A program made the position numbers and the translations under genes. DNA of 64,000 bases from Pictodentalium vernedei. Taxonomy: Eukaryota > Mollusca > Scaphopoda > Dentaliida > Dentaliidae. Shown here in pieces: positions 41,749 to 54,644 of the stretch. The first letter of the stretch is position 1. Every line of letters starts with the position of its first letter. The notes under the pieces were generated by a model. That model was not told where the DNA came from, searched no databases, and was given only the letters and a program-made list of their open reading frames with translations. The DNA lies in the NCBI GenBank assembly GCA_031216915.1, contig JAUFNR010000012.1, positions 930,001-994,000 of the forward strand. The letters run 5' to 3'.

Positions 41749-42404
41749 TAATATTTCATGAGAACAACTTGTGGCCAAATGTGCTTTACATGTCCAAGAA
41801 CAAAGCTAGGGTATCAAAATTCTTCAAAACACAGCAAAAGAGCTGCATGGGGGTAAATTCCAAAACCTTAGCTTTTGTTTACTTAAGAATTTACTTTCGA
41901 TTTCCGGTCGATGTCATCGGACGGAAAAAGCATTTATGTATGCCTTCTAAAAACAAATAATAACAAAGATCGCCTTAATACAGTATACTGTTATTGGAGA
42001 CTGCACAGTTACCATATTCAATGCAAGGTATTATGATACCTGTTGAAATTTCTTAGAAATACGAGAAATACGATTTTGTTTTTCAATGGAAATTCATGGT
42101 ATCAAGTGATTTGCGCATATCTGTCGAGCATGGAAACCATCTTCAGTAAAAAATGCAGACAGTGTTCTTTTTCAAAATGTAGTCCTATTGCTGCGCTCAA
42201 AAGTGTTTTGAATGCTTAGCTTTGTTATTGAATATCTGAAGCACATTTTGCCACGAGTTGTTCTTGTGAAATATTATTTAATTATCAGTTCTGGTACTAA
42301 TATGATAGCAGAAACTAGTGGTGCCTGCTGTCAACTCTATGAGTTGATTACATATGTGTTTAGTGTTCTATACATCCCAATCTTCATTACCTTAACTTAA
42401 CATA
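41749..42404. repeat. Second, decayed copy of the TTAA-foldback family
   Basis: 41760-41880 matches the left arm (reverse orientation, 'aacttgtggccaaatgtgct'). 41985-42400 matches the right arm (forward). The spacer between them (41940-41985) lacks the short retroposon. Outer ends are incomplete. Confidence 0.65.
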
Positions 42405-44790
42405 GTCAAGACAAGCTATTGCCACCATGCGTGCAGAAGTCTGTTAGTCTGTGAGACTGTGAGTCTGTTCACATTTTCCTTTAGCACGGGCTACACCCTG
42501 CAGTTCTTGTCTGATCGTCACGAAATTTCATATGCAGGTTTGGGGTCATGTCTAGATGAGAACGTCCCCATTTGGTCGCGATCAGGCAACCGGTATGGCT
42601 GCCCGAGCCCAAAACCCGAAAACTATTAGCACAGTCTACAGGTCATATTCATGAAGGGATTTCATTGTAACTTGGTAGGATGCCTTTGTATAATGCCTAG
42701 ATGAGAACGTCCCCTTTTGGGCATCATCCGTCAACTGTGATGGCTGCCCAACCCCGAAACCCAAAAACTTTTAGCACAGTCTTCAGGTCATGTTTAATAT
42801 GGTGGGATTTCATTGTATCTTGGTAGGATGACTCCTTCTAATGTCTAGATGAGAATTCCCCCATTTGGGCATGATCAGCCAACCGTGATGACCTCCGAGC
42901 CCAAAACCCGAAAACCTTTAGCACAGTCTACAGGTCATATTTATTGAGGAATTTCATTGTAACTTGGTGGGTTGACTTCATATACTGTCTGGATGAGAAG
43001 GTCCCCTTTTGGGCAACTGTGACAGCTACAGAGGCCCGAAACCCGAAAACCTTTAGCACAGTCTGCAGGTCATATTTATGAAGGGATTTCATTGTAACTT
43101 GGTCATATGACTCCAAATAATGCCTAGATGAGAACGTCCCATTTTGATCGCGATCATTCAGCCTTGATGGGTGCCCAAGCACAAAAACATTTAGCATAGG
43201 CAAAAGGTCATATTTATGGAAGGATTTGATTGTAACTTGTTAGGTTGACTCCATATAATACCTAGATGATGACGTCCCCTTTTGGTCGCGATTGGTCATC
43301 TGTGATGGCTACAGGTGCCTGAAACCCGGAAACCTTGAGAACAGTCTACAGGTCATATTTATTAAGGGATTTCATTGTAACTTCGTAGGATCACTCCAGA
43401 TGATGCCCAGATGAGATTGTCCCCTTTGGTTGCGATCATTCAACCAGGAGAGCTGCCCGAGCCCAAAGCCTGAAAACCTTTAGCACAGTCTACAGGTCAT
43501 ATTTATGAAGGGATTTCATTGTAACTTGGTAGGTTGACTTCATATAATGTCTAGATGAGAACGTCCTCTTTTGGACACGATTGGGCAACTGTGACTGCTA
43601 CCGAAAACCTTTAGCACAGTCTACAGGTCATATTTATGAAGGGATTTCATTGTAGCTTGGTAGGATGACTCCAAATAATGTCTAGATGAGAACGTCCCCT
43701 TTTGGTCATGATCATTCAGTCTTTATGGCTGCCCGAGCCCAAAGACCTTCAGCATAGGCTATAGGTCATATTTATGGAAGGATTTCATTGTAACCTGTTA
43801 GGTTGACTCCATAGAATGCCTAGATGATGACATCCCCTTTTGGTCGTGATTGGCCAACTGTGATGGCTACAGGTACCCGAGGCCCGAAATCTTGAGCACT
43901 GTCTACAGGTCATATTTATGAAGGGATTTCAGTGTAACTTTGTAGGATCACTCCAGATGATGCCCAGATGAGAATGTCCCCTTTTGGTTGCGATCATCCA
44001 ACCATTATGGCTGCCCGAGCCCGAAGCCCGAATACCTTTAGCACAGTGTACAGGTCATATTTATGAAGGGATTTCATTGTAACTTGGTAGGTTGACTTCA
44101 TATAATGTCTAGATGAGAACGTCCCCTTTTGGACACGATTGGACACGATTGGGCAACTGTGATGGCTACAGGGGCCCGAAAGCCTTTAGAACAGTCTACT
44201 GGTCATAATTGTGAAGGGATTTCATTGTAGCTTGGTAGGATGACTCCAAATAATGTCTAGATGAGAACGTACCCTTTTGGTCGCGATAATTCAGCCTTGA
44301 TGGCTGCCCGAGCCCAAGACCCCAAAACCTTTAGCATAGTCTATAGGCCATATTTATGGGAGGATTTCATTGTAACTTGTTAGGTTGACTCCATATAATG
44401 CCTAGATGATGACATCCCCTTTTGGTCATAATTGGTCGACTGTGATGGCTTCAGGGGCCCGAAGCCCAAAAAACTTGAGCACAGTCTACAGGTCATATTT
44501 ATGAAGGAATTTCATTGTAACTTCGTAGGATCACTCCAGATGATGCCCAGATGAGAATGTCCCCTTTTGGTTGCGATCATTCAACCATGATGGCTGCCCA
44601 AGCCCAAAGCCCAAAAACCTTGAGCATAGTCTACAGGTCATATTTATGAAGGGATTTCATTGTAACTTGGTAGGTTGACTTCATATAATGTCTAGATGAG
44701 AACGTCCCCTTTGGTTGGTCGCAATTGGGAAACTGACGGCTACAGGGGCCTGAAGCCCAAAAACCTTTAGCACAGTCTACAGGCCATATT
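42405..44790 (+). repeat. ~145-bp tandem array (about 15 units)
   Basis: The landmark CACAGTCTACAGGTCATATT returns about every 140-148 bp from about 42630 to 44790. Each unit also has 'tgaagggatttcattgtaacttggtagg', 'tctagatgagaacgtccccttttgg' and 'gatggctgcccgagccc'. The 5' side (42405-42500, 'gtctgttagtctgtgag') looks like the head of a HINE-like element. The array resumes after the insertion at 44791-45530, so it is older than that insertion. Confidence 0.85.
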
Positions 44791-45530
44791 TATACCCCCC
44801 GCAAACAAAGTTTGGGGGGTGTATACAGGAATCACCCTGTCCATCCGTCTGTCCGTCCGTCCGTCTGTCCATCCATCGTAAGCGCAACAACTCCTAAACC
44901 GTTTGAAGAATTTTCATGAAACTTTACACAATGGAAGAACTCCATATGGCATTGTGCATGAAGCAATATAATTCCGTTCTGACATTTCCAAGGGGAGATA
45001 ATCTGTTCGTCTGACCATCCTTGTAAGCGCAACTCCTCCTAAACCATTTGAACAATTTTCATGAAACTTTACACAATGGAAGAACTCCATATGAAGATGT
45101 GCATGAAGCAATATAATTCCGTTCTGACATTTCCAAGGGTAGATAATCTAACTTATACCGTCTGTCCATACTTGTAAGCGCAACTCCTCCTAAACCGTTT
45201 GAAGAATTTTCATGAAACTTTACACAATGGAAGAACTCCATATGAAGATGTGCATGAAGCAATATAATTCCGTTCTGACATTTCCAAGGGGAGATAATTT
45301 AACTTATACCGTCTGTCCATCCTTGTAAGCGCAACTCCTCCTAAACCATTTGAAGAATTTTCATGAAACTTTACACAATGGAAGAACTCCATATGAAGAT
45401 GTGCATGAAGCAATATAATTCCGTTCTGACATTTCCAAGGGGAGATAATCTAACTTATACATTTCAGGTGTGGGGGTGGGGGGGGGGGGTGGGTGTATCA
45501 CTTTGTGAGTTTGCTCACAGTACCTCTAGT
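44791..45530 (+). mobile_element. Helitron/Helentron-like element with four ~151-bp cores
   Basis: Starts with a hairpin (TATACCCCCCGCAAAC... GTTTGGGGGGTGTATA), then a CCGTCCGTCCGTC tract, then four copies of a core beginning AAGCGCAACTCCTCCTAAAC at ~151-bp spacing. Ends with the hairpin GTGAGtttgCTCAC followed by AGTACCTCTAGT. The surrounding tandem array continues from CATATT into TATGAAGGG, giving the empty site with no target duplication. Same end structure as 11007-11313. Confidence 0.78.
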
Positions 45531-45825
45531 TATGAAGGGATTTTAATGTAACTTGATGGGATGACTCGTTTTGGAATAATTTCACTGTAACTTGGTAACT
45601 TTCGTTAATATACGTTCACTGTGAGACCGCATACATTAACTGTGAGGTCATATTAACCCACCCCTCAGCTCTTTAGTACAGTGTACACCTCATATTATTT
45701 TTATCATAAACATAGCATACAGGGAACAGAAATGAACATATTCCCAATTATCAGAATTCTTGTCTTATTTCATAATCCTTTCATAAACATCGAACATTAT
45801 CCTTTTCATCAAATACAACACACAA
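45531..45825. other. Tail of the 145-bp array and unassigned spacer
   Basis: About 50 bp of the interrupted array unit, then a spacer with 'gtgagaccgcatacattaactgtgaggtcatattaaccc'. Nothing else recognised. Confidence 0.4.
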
Positions 45826-45900
45826 GTTAAGCTACAGTGTCATTGACACTTTCATTTTGATGTATAATTTGTGTATATTTATTCTGAATTTAAGAAATGG
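45826..45900 (+). repeat. Isolated 3' terminus of family A next to a foldback fragment
   Basis: AAGCTACAGTGTCATTGACA and CTTTCATTTT match the last ~35 bp of family A, without its body. They are followed by GATGTATAATTTGTGTATAT from the TTAA-foldback family. It may be the remnant of a larger deletion. Confidence 0.6.
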
Positions 45901-46156
45901 GTACGTTTCCATGGGCCATTCCGAATATATTCAGAATTCACCCGACTAGTGTGTCATGCGCAGTTCAGTTACAGAATGTTATTCTCAAGAAAACCTTCAT
46001 TTGATGTTGCAAGTTATTCAGAATAACCAATATTGTTCAAGATTGCGCTTCTCAAGAATTAAACGACGACACAGAAAAAGTTGGTTGTGTTATCCGGATA
46101 TACTACTTTCAGCCCGAGCTGGGTATTTCATGTAGCTGAGAAGTAGAAGTTCATTT
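45901..46156. other. Short unassigned spacer
   Basis: No recurring repeat or ORF recognised. Confidence 0.3.
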
Positions 46157-47437
46157 TTAGCTCAACTTTGGCAAAGCCAAAATTGAGCTTATGCCATGGC
46201 CAGTCGTCCGTCTGTCCGTCAATAATTCAATACGGCTTGGTCTTGAGGCTGTATTTATGAACCGATCTTTACAAAACTTCTTGGGTACCTTTGTTATGAA
46301 CTTGGGTCGAGAACAAGTGTTTTGGGGTCTGATCCGAAATTGAACTTGGCCGCTGGCAGCCATTTTGTACAAAATTAGGTGCAGTCAGATTTTTGCACAG
46401 AACTTCCATTTGAAAGCGCTGATTTGAATAATTTTTTGTGTGAATGTTTAGTACCATAGGATACATCACATATAATACAGGTTTTTTCTCGTGCAGAGGT
46501 TATGCAAATTAGATGAACTTTGATTTTTTCAGTGCTACTTACACACAGTAAGTACACATGTCGGGCTAGAGTCTGTATTTATGAACCGATCTTCACGAAA
46601 CGTCTTGGGTACCTTTGTTATCATCGTGGGATGAGAACAAGTGTTTTTGAGTATGGTCCGAAATTCAAGATGGCCACCAGCAGCCATTTTGTACCAAAAT
46701 TAGTGCAATCAGTCTTCTGTAAAGAAATTCTGTATGAAAGTTCTGATTTGAATAAATTTTTGTATGAATATTTAGTAACACGGAATACATCACATATAGT
46801 ACAGGTTTTTTCTCGTGCAGAAATTTTGCAAATTAGATGAACTTTGATTTATTCAGTGCTACTTATACACTGCAAGTGCACATGTCAATACGGCTCAGGC
46901 TGGAGGCTGTATTTATCAACCGATCTTCGTCGAAACTTCTTGGGTACCTTTGTTATCATCTTGGGACAAAAACGAGTGTTTCTGGGTGCGGTCCAAAATT
47001 CAAGATTGCTGCCAGTGGCCATTTTGTACCGAAATTATGTCCAATCAATTTTTTGTCACAACTTCTATACAGCTCGTATTTATGAACTGATCTTCACGAA
47101 ACTTCTTTGGTACCTTTGTTTTCACCTAGGGACAGGAACGAGTGAGTTTTGGGATGCCTTTGTTATCACTGTGCTATGAGAACAAATATTTTGGTGTTCA
47201 GTCAGACCCACTCTGGGACTCAAAGATTTCTTTTCTAGTTTAGCATCTGACCCACCTTTACAATACTTTACCTATACATTTGTTACAGGCTATGGTCAGT
47301 ATTTATGTACAGACCGTTGCAATACTTATGTACCTTTGTTATCAGGTCATTACCAAGATGTTTGTCATTGCTGTGTCACATACTATACATGTACATGTCT
47401 TAACAAGTTGAGCTACAGTGTCATTGACACTTTCAGT
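46157..47437 (+). mobile_element. Helentron/HINE-like family A, copy A2
   Basis: Same 5' hairpin (AGCTCAACTTTGGC aaa GCCAAAATTGAGCT, 46159-46189) and 3' hairpin (AGTGTCATTGACACT near 47415) as A1 and A3, with about four core units. It has diverged by scattered substitutions and lacks one core relative to A1. Confidence 0.75.
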
Positions 47438-47969
47438 TTGTTTGTTGCTTTGTATTTTAATAATGTCTTGAACAAGTTGGGTAATCATCATTAATAGGAA
47501 AAAATTAAGCGAGTTATTGCCTTCGAATGTTGCCCCAAATTTCATTGTTTTTTGCAGTAACTTGGAACAGTTGACCTCAGATTATAATAAAAAATTTTAT
47601 ATCACCATTTTCTTGGAGAAGTTTGAAAACCACTGTAATTTCATACAAACTGAGAGTTATTGCCCTTTGTTTGTTTTTTTGCTTAAAATGTCATTGTTTG
47701 TGCGATAACTTGAACATCAGATTTCAGTAAAATGCAAAATGTTGATCTCATTCTTTGCATTAATAATATCTTGGACAATTTTGAAACCTGACATGACTTC
47801 TTGATATTTGAGAGAGTTATCACCCTTTGTTGATTCTAATTTACTTATGCATTATAAAAAGAGGGGGGCATATTATTTTGCTACAACATACCACAATGTC
47901 TGGGTTTGTATGAGTGTTTGAAATTGCTTAAATTTTAAAATGATTTAGGCCCCAATGGATCACTCTTTT
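47438..47969. other. Unassigned repeat-like spacer
   Basis: Two loose repeats of 'gagagttattgccctttgtttg' (near 47650 and 47812) indicate another tandem core of a short element, but no ends could be found. Confidence 0.35.
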
Positions 47970-48350
47970 TTTATGCCCCTGATAGGGAGGCATCTTAAAA
48001 CTGGGTTGTCTGTCTGTACGTCTGTCCTTCAGACTGTCTGTCCAGACATCCATCTATCTGACTTTAGTTGTCTGTCCAGAGCCATAAATCTATAATACTT
48101 ATGTGGATTTCCATGAAACTGAAACTTTACACAATGGTAAGACCAATGGAAGGTCTTTTGCACTGCAACATCATGCTCGAGTGACAAAGGTCAAGGTCAC
48201 AGTAATGAGAAAACTTTATTCTCTCTGTCTGTATTTGTCCGTCTGGAGCCATAATTCTATCATGTTTGGCAGACAAAGTTGTCATCTGCTTACACACTTT
48301 TGTCATTTACAATACCTGTGTGCCAGGTTCCCTTGTTTAAAAGGCTACTC
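47970..48350 (+). mobile_element. Hairpin-started short element ('atgcccctgatagggaggcat')
   Basis: The hairpin TGCCCCTGATAGGGAGGCA at 47974-47992 is followed by a tract of TCTGTC/TCTGTCC repeats and a core with 'ccatgaaactgaaactttacacaatgg'. Architecture as in the other Helentron-like elements. The 3' end is unclear. Confidence 0.5.
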
Positions 48351-48415
48351 TATATCAGTTAACCCTTTATCCAACAAAGTTTTTTTTTTTTTTAATAAAC
48401 TAAATCCCACTCAGG

Positions 48416-48663
48416 CCTGAAAATAAACAGTCTGACATTTGCAGAATGAGGTCCCCAGGGGTGAATTTGATGATACTCTCCCATACAGTGGGCTAATTTA
48501 TCCTCTGGGGTACCTCTTTCTGTTCAGTTTTGAGACCCTGATTCAGACTGAGGTTCACAGAGGGTACATTTAGTTATGCTACCCTGCATAGCAGGGTAGC
48601 ATCACTAAATTCACCCTCTGGGGACCTCATTTTGCAGATGACAGTCTGCTTATTTACTGGCTT
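48416..48663. mobile_element. Foldback MITE, ~248 bp
   Basis: AATAAACAGTCTGACATTTG and AATGAGGTCCCCAGGGGTGA at the left pair with TCACCCTCTGGGGACCTCAT and ATGACAGTCTGCTTATTTAC at the right, so the arms are ~60 bp or more with few mismatches. An inner short palindrome, GATGCTACCCTG-type, lies at 48573-48612. No target duplication is clear. Confidence 0.75.
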
Positions 48664-48807
48664 GATTCCATTCATGGGGGAAATATTTTGTCTCTGTTTT
48701 CCAATGAAACCATTCAGATATTGTCAAAAGAACTTGCATATTACAGTACAAGTCAAAGTAAGTTGTAACAACTGCAATAAACTAAGTATACTGCTGATTG
48801 TGCACTG

Positions 48808-48886
48808 ATAAGACCAAAATCTGACATCATCTTCTGGAAAGCCCTCTGTGAGAGCTTTCCAGAAAATGTTAGATTCTGGTCTTAGT
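48808..48886. repeat. Short foldback, ~30-bp arms
   Basis: TAAGACCAAAATCTGACATC continues to CTGGAAAGC (48809-48842) and pairs with GCTTTCCAG... CTGGTCTTA (48854-48884), with a ~11-nt loop and few mismatches. Likely a miniature transposon. Confidence 0.75.
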
Positions 48887-49079
48887 GTAGAAAGAGAAAG
48901 ATACAAAGATTATAGCGGTTATTCTACAACTTTATTTTGACTTTTACTGTATGCCAGTTCAAGTGACATACATATGTGTGTGGTTCTGTTAAGAAAGTTC
49001 CAACATATTAGTGGCTGTTTTGACCTTATGGAAGTAAGATGAATACAGCTTTTGGCTGCTATGTTCGTATGTATGTTAT

Positions 49080-49764
49080 TGTTTCCCCACAACAAGTCTG
49101 TCCGTCCATCCATCTCTGTCCGTCCGTCCATCCATCTTTCTGTCCATCCATGGACATAATTTTGTCCAGAGATTTTCTCCAAAGTTTATGGACCAGTCTG
49201 CTCAAAACTTGGTTTTGAATGTTCACCACCATGTGAACCTGGGCATCTGCGATTATAGTTTCGGTAGGAGTATTTTTTTCAGATTTATGCCCCTTTTTAA
49301 CTTGAAAAAGCAGGCCTAGAAGTTTGTCCGGAGATTTTTTGAGATGTTCATGTATAGATTCCTTTGAAACTTGGTATGGAGGTTGACTACCATGGGAACC
49401 TATGTACCTGTGATTATAGTTTTGATCGGGGTTTTTTTTGCCAGCGTTATGTCCCCTGGGTTCATATTTGGGCTCACTGTGGGAGCCCGAATGATAACTT
49501 AGTACAAAATGAGGAATTTTCTTTAAAAATCTTCTTCAGATCCAGCAGATGAATGCTTTCGATATTTGGGATGCAGCATCCTTAGGGGGGTAAGATTCAA
49601 GTTTGTTCAAGCCATGTCCCGAGTGCCATAAAATTTGTCTCTCATGACTTCATTCCTTTGTAGTGTTGATGAACCATGTCTAACTGAATATGACCCTAAA
49701 TACTTCTTTGAACCACTTTGGTTGGTGAACGATTTAGGCTCCTTGGGGCCTCTTGTTTTATTTC
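49080..49764 (+). mobile_element. Helentron-like family B, copy B1 (3' part)
   Basis: A GTCCGTCCATCCATC tract leads into cores containing 'aacttggttttgaatgttcaccaccatgtgaacc'. From 49440 the sequence matches the tail of 51470-53066 closely (shared ATCTTCTTCAGATCCAGCAG, TTCAAGTTTGTTCAAGCCAT). It ends with AGGCTCCTTGGGGCCT then CTTGTTT, the family B terminus. Confidence 0.65.
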
Positions 49765-50508
49765 AGTTTACATTTTCTATAAAAAGAGACCATGCGGCAG
49801 CCAAAAAGACCATGCGGGAGGACCTGAGAAACATATTTTTTTATTTTTTTAGGCCTTATCAATTCATAATTTCAGTAAAATAAACAGAATTTATAACAAT
49901 TTTAATTAATTTATAGATAATGGGAAAATATTTGGCTTCTGTCGCCCTCTCGTACTATTACCACAAACATCTGCAGACATTATGATGCTGACAAATGAAA
50001 CTGAATGCATGTGGTCTGGTGTGTCAGGTTAAAAAGTAACTCAGCACGGATACTGAAGAAATTGTGAATATTTCATTTGTTTAAATTCTAATCGTGACTA
50101 ATTTTGACAGCGGATTCGATAATTTATTTTGAGTTGTGACCATCACAGTCACGCTGACCGCTGTAATGTTTATTATGATACGCAAATTGGGAGACAGTTT
50201 CCGAAATTTGTCACATTTGTCAGTCCAAAACGATGACAAAAGACCCTGATCGACACTTGTGTTGGTATGGGTGTTTGCAAGAAAAAACTAAATTCACAGC
50301 ATCATCCAACCCATCTTCCATCGGTTCTTGTGGACATCAACAGAGTCGAGGCAATGAACCATGATAATGGAAGTAAATAACTTCACAACATCTTGGGAAA
50401 TGAACATGCTCAATATAGTTCCAGCTCAGTGGGAATATACTTCGAGAAAAAAGTGATTTCTGAAGCATTCATCTTACTTTTTATGAATGTTACCTTATTG
50501 GCTCACCA
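49765..50508. other. Unassigned region
   Basis: About 740 bp of non-repetitive-looking sequence. No exon-like frame with splice sites, no hairpin shared with other copies. Nothing recognised. Confidence 0.35.
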
Positions 50509-51469
50509 ACGTTAGTTGAGTGAGCCTATTGCATAGCCCTCATGTCGGCATAGTCGTCCGCTATCAAATATTTTGAACTTTTGTGTACAGATTTGGCTTT
50601 TTTGGCTTTTTAAAATTTTGTTTAGTTTCTGCATATTGGTGGTTCACTGGTTCACTATAACATTTCACTCTTTTCCAGGGTATTTTGTCTTAATTTTAAC
50701 CCTTTGAATCGAATTTTAGACTTATTTTGATGTCTGCGTGCAGGTTTTGATAGGTTTTTTTTTCTCCTTTCTTCCAAGTGGAGATTTACCTTGCAGCATA
50801 TGGCCATGCTTTCTATTGTATGTAAACATGCATCTTAGGGCTAAGTTTGTATTATTTAACCCTTTTCTCGCTGAATTACTTCAATTTTGGACTTTTATGT
50901 ACATGTTTTGGACTTAGGCTTATAGCTTTTTACTTTTATGTACAGGTTGTGATAAAAAAAAAAAATAAAATTGAGGTTGACCTCACTGCATATTGCAGTG
51001 GTGGTTACTATAACATTGATATCTTTCCAGTGCATTTTTTTTTTTAATTTTAACCCTTTCAATCGATTTTTATTAGACATATTTTGACGTTTGCGTGCAG
51101 GTTTTGATGCTTTTTCTTTTCCTTTCTTCCGAGTAGAGATTTACCTTGTAGCAAATGTCCATGCTTTCTATTGTATGTAAACATTCATCATAGGTCTATG
51201 TTTGTATTATTTAACCCTTTTCCTGCTGAATTACTTCAATTTTGGACTTTATGTACAGCTTTTGGACTTTGGCTTACAGCTTCTTACTTTTATGTACAGG
51301 TTGTGATAAAAAAAAACAATTTCAAGTGAGGTTGACCTCACTGCAAATTGCAGTGGTGGTTATTATAACATTGATATCTTTCCAGTGCATTTTAAAATTT
51401 TTTTTAACCCTTTGAATAGATTTTTAGACTTATTTTGACGTTTGCGTGCAGGTTTTCATGAGGTTTTTT

Positions 51470-53066
51470 AGCTCACCGAAGGGAGCTCAACTTATCACTT
51501 GTCGTCGTCCGTCGTCATCTGTCGTGAACATTTTTCAAACGACTTCTCCTCTGAAACCACTGGTCCAATTTTCACGAAACTTCATGTGGATGTTCATTAC
51601 TATATGGCAATTCAGGTTTGTTCAAATGAAATGGCCACGTCCCTTGGGGGCTCTGTATGGGGCAGAACTCTGATATGAATTATAGAAAAATTATTAAAAA
51701 ATCATCTTCTCCAGAACCAGTGGGCAGAATATTTTGCTACTTGGTATGCAGCATCTTGGTATGGGTCTGATTCAAGTTTGTTCAAATTGGCCCCCTGGAT
51801 TCATATTTGGGCTCACTATAGAAGCCTAAATTCGAACTCCGTGCATTTCAGGCAAATTTCTTAAAAAATCTTCTCCAGATCCAGCAGGCAGAATGTTTTG
51901 ATATTTGGTATGCAACATTGTGGGGTAGATCTGATTCAAGTTTGTTCAAATCGGCCCCCTGGATTCACATTTGGGCTCAGTATAGAAGCCCGAATTCGAA
52001 CTTAGTGCATTTCAGGCAAATTTCTTAAAAAATCTTCTCCAGATCCAGCAGGCAGAATCTTTTGAGATTTGGTATGCAACATTGTGGGGTGGATCTGATT
52101 CAAGTTTGTTCAAATCGGCCCCCTGGATTCATATTTGGGCTCAGTATAGAAGCCCAAATTCGAACTTAGTGCATTTCAGGCAAATTTCTTAAAAAATCTT
52201 CTTCTCCAGATCCAGCAGGCAGAATCTTTTGATATTTGGTATGCAACATTGTGGGGTGGATCTGATTCAAGTTTGTTAAAAATCGGCCCCCTAGGTTCAT
52301 ATTTGGGCTCCGCATAGGAGCCCAATTTGAACTTAGTGCATTTCAGGCAAATTTCTTTAAAAATCTTCTTCTCAAGATCCAGCAGGCAGAATCTTTTGAT
52401 ATTGGGTATGCAGCATGCTTAGGGGGATGAGATTCAAGTTTGTTCAAGCCATGTCCATATTTGGGCTCATTGTGGGAGCTTGAATTGTAACTTGGTTCGA
52501 AATGAGGAATTTTCTTAAAAAAATCTTCTTCAGATCCAGCAGTGGGAATGTTTTGATATGTGGTGTGTAGCATCCTTAGGGGGTGAGATTCAAGTTTGTT
52601 AAAGCCAAGTCCCTGGGTCCATATTTGGGCTCCCTGTGGGGGAGTCAATATGAGAAATTTTTCTTTAAAAATCTTCTTCAGATTCAGCAGTTGGAATGTT
52701 TGGATATTTGGCATGCAGCATCCTTAGGGGGTGAGATTCAAGTTTGTTCAAGCCAAGTCCCTGGGTTTATATTTGGGCTCACTGTGGGATCCCGAATGAT
52801 AACTTAGTTCAAAATGAGGAATTTTCTTTAAAAATCTTCTTCAGATCCAGCAGATGAATGCTTTTGATATTTGGCATGCAGCATCCTTAGGGGGGTAAAA
52901 TTCAAGTTTGTTCAAGCCATGGCCCTAGTTCCATAAAATTTGTCTCTCATGACTTCATTCCTTTGTAGTGTTGATGAATCATGTCTAACTGAATGTGACC
53001 CCCAAATACTTCTTTGAACCACTTTGGCCTGTGAGCGATTAAGGCTCCTTGGGGCCTCTTGTTTTT
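51470..53066 (+). mobile_element. Helentron-like family B element inserted in family C
   Basis: Starts AGCTCACCGAAGGGAGCTC, then a CGTCGTCCGTCGTC tract, then about seven ~185-bp cores ('atcttcttctccagatccagcaggcagaat', 'ttcaagtttgttcaaatcggccccctgg'). Ends AGGCTCCTTGGGGCCTCTTG in a T-run. The family C unit is interrupted exactly in its poly-T between GCAGGTTTTCATG and CTTTCTTCCAAGTG; the intact version is at about 53577-53620. Confidence 0.78.
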
Positions 53067-53162
53067 TTCTTTCTTCCAAGTGTAGATTTACCTTGTAGCA
53101 TATGTCCATGCTTTCTATTGTATGTAAACATGCATCTTAGGGCTACGTTGTATTTAACCCTT

Positions 53163-53341
53163 TTCAGTTCCGCTTTACTAGTAAAATAGTACCCAGTCAC
53201 CAATGCTTGGGGTGAAAGTCCTCTAAAATGGGCAACATGTAGATCAATGATTGACTAAACTTGACTTCATCTCCATGTTGTGTCACGATTAGCCATGGTG
53301 CATAAATATGTGACATTAACCACCAACAAACAAACAAAATT
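53163..53341 (+). mobile_element. Short retroposon copy with 14-bp target duplication
   Basis: Same 3' sequence and CAAA-type tail as 41002-41235, 5'-truncated. It is flanked by ATTTAACCCTTTTC on both sides (ending at about 53164 and starting at about 53339), a 14-bp duplication typical of LINE-driven retroposition. Confidence 0.75.
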
Positions 53342-54644
53342 TAACCCTTTTCCTGCTGAATTACTTCAATTTTGGACTTCTATGTACAGCTTTTGGACTT
53401 AGGCTTGCAGCTTCTTACTTTTATGTACAGGTTGTGCTAAAAAAAAAAACAATTTCAAGTGAGGTTGACCTCACTGCATACTGCAGTGGTGGTTATTATA
53501 ACATTGATATCTTTCCAGTGCATTTTTAAATTTTTTTTAACCCTTTGAATAGATTTTTAGACTTTTTGACGTTTGCGTGCAGGTTTTCATGTTTTTTTTT
53601 TCTCTTTCTTCCAAGTGTAGATTTACCTTGTAGCATATGTCCATGCTTTCTATTGTATGTAAACATGCATCTTAGGGCTACGTTGTATTCTTTAACCCTT
53701 TTCCTACTTAATTACTTCAATTTTGGACTTTTGTTTACAGGTTTGGAGTTTTGTGCTTTTTAAAAAAAAATTTTCTTCTTTGCATATTGCTATGGGGGTT
53801 CACGATAACATTTAACTCTTTTCCAGAGTATTTTGTCTTAATTTTAACCCTTTGAATCAAATTTTGGACTTATTTTGACGTTTGTGTGCAGGTTTTGATG
53901 TTTTTTTTCCTTTCTTTCAAGTGGAGATGTACCTTGCACCATATGACCATGCCTTCTATTATATGTAAACATACATCTTAGGGCTAGGTTTGTATTATTT
54001 AACCCTTTTCCTGCTTAATTATTTCAATTTTGGACTTTTGTGTAAAGGTTTCGATTTTTGTGTTTTTTTTAAATTTTTCTCCTTTTTTGGCTCACCAACG
54101 ATAGTTCTGTGAGCCTATGGCATAGCCCTCATGTCGGCGTCCGGATTCATTCATTTTGAACTTTTGTGTGCAGGTTTTGATTTTTTAAATTTTTTTTTTC
54201 TTTTTTTTTATGTCTGCATGCTTTTCAGGGGTAGTCGTATTTTATTCAACCCTTTCGTGCTTAGTTACTTGAAATTTGGACTTTTGTGTACAGGTTTTTG
54301 ACTTTTCTGTGCAGGTTTTTGACTTTTCTGTGCAGGTTTTTGACTTTTGTGTACAGGTTTTGAAATTTTGTCTTCAAGTGGAGTTTCACCTTACTGGCAT
54401 ATTGCCATGGTGGTTTCCTTAACATTTCAGGGTATTTTTCTCAATTTTAACACATTGAAACAAATGTGATTCTTTTTTGACTTTTATGTGCAGTTTTGAG
54501 GTTTGTCTTTCTTTTCTTCCAAGTGGATATTTTTCAAGTAAAGTTTCACCTTACTGGCATATTGCCATTGTGGTTCTGTGACAGGGTATTTTTCTCAATT
54601 TTAATCCCTTGAAAGAAATGTGATACCTGCGTCGCCAGCGGCAG

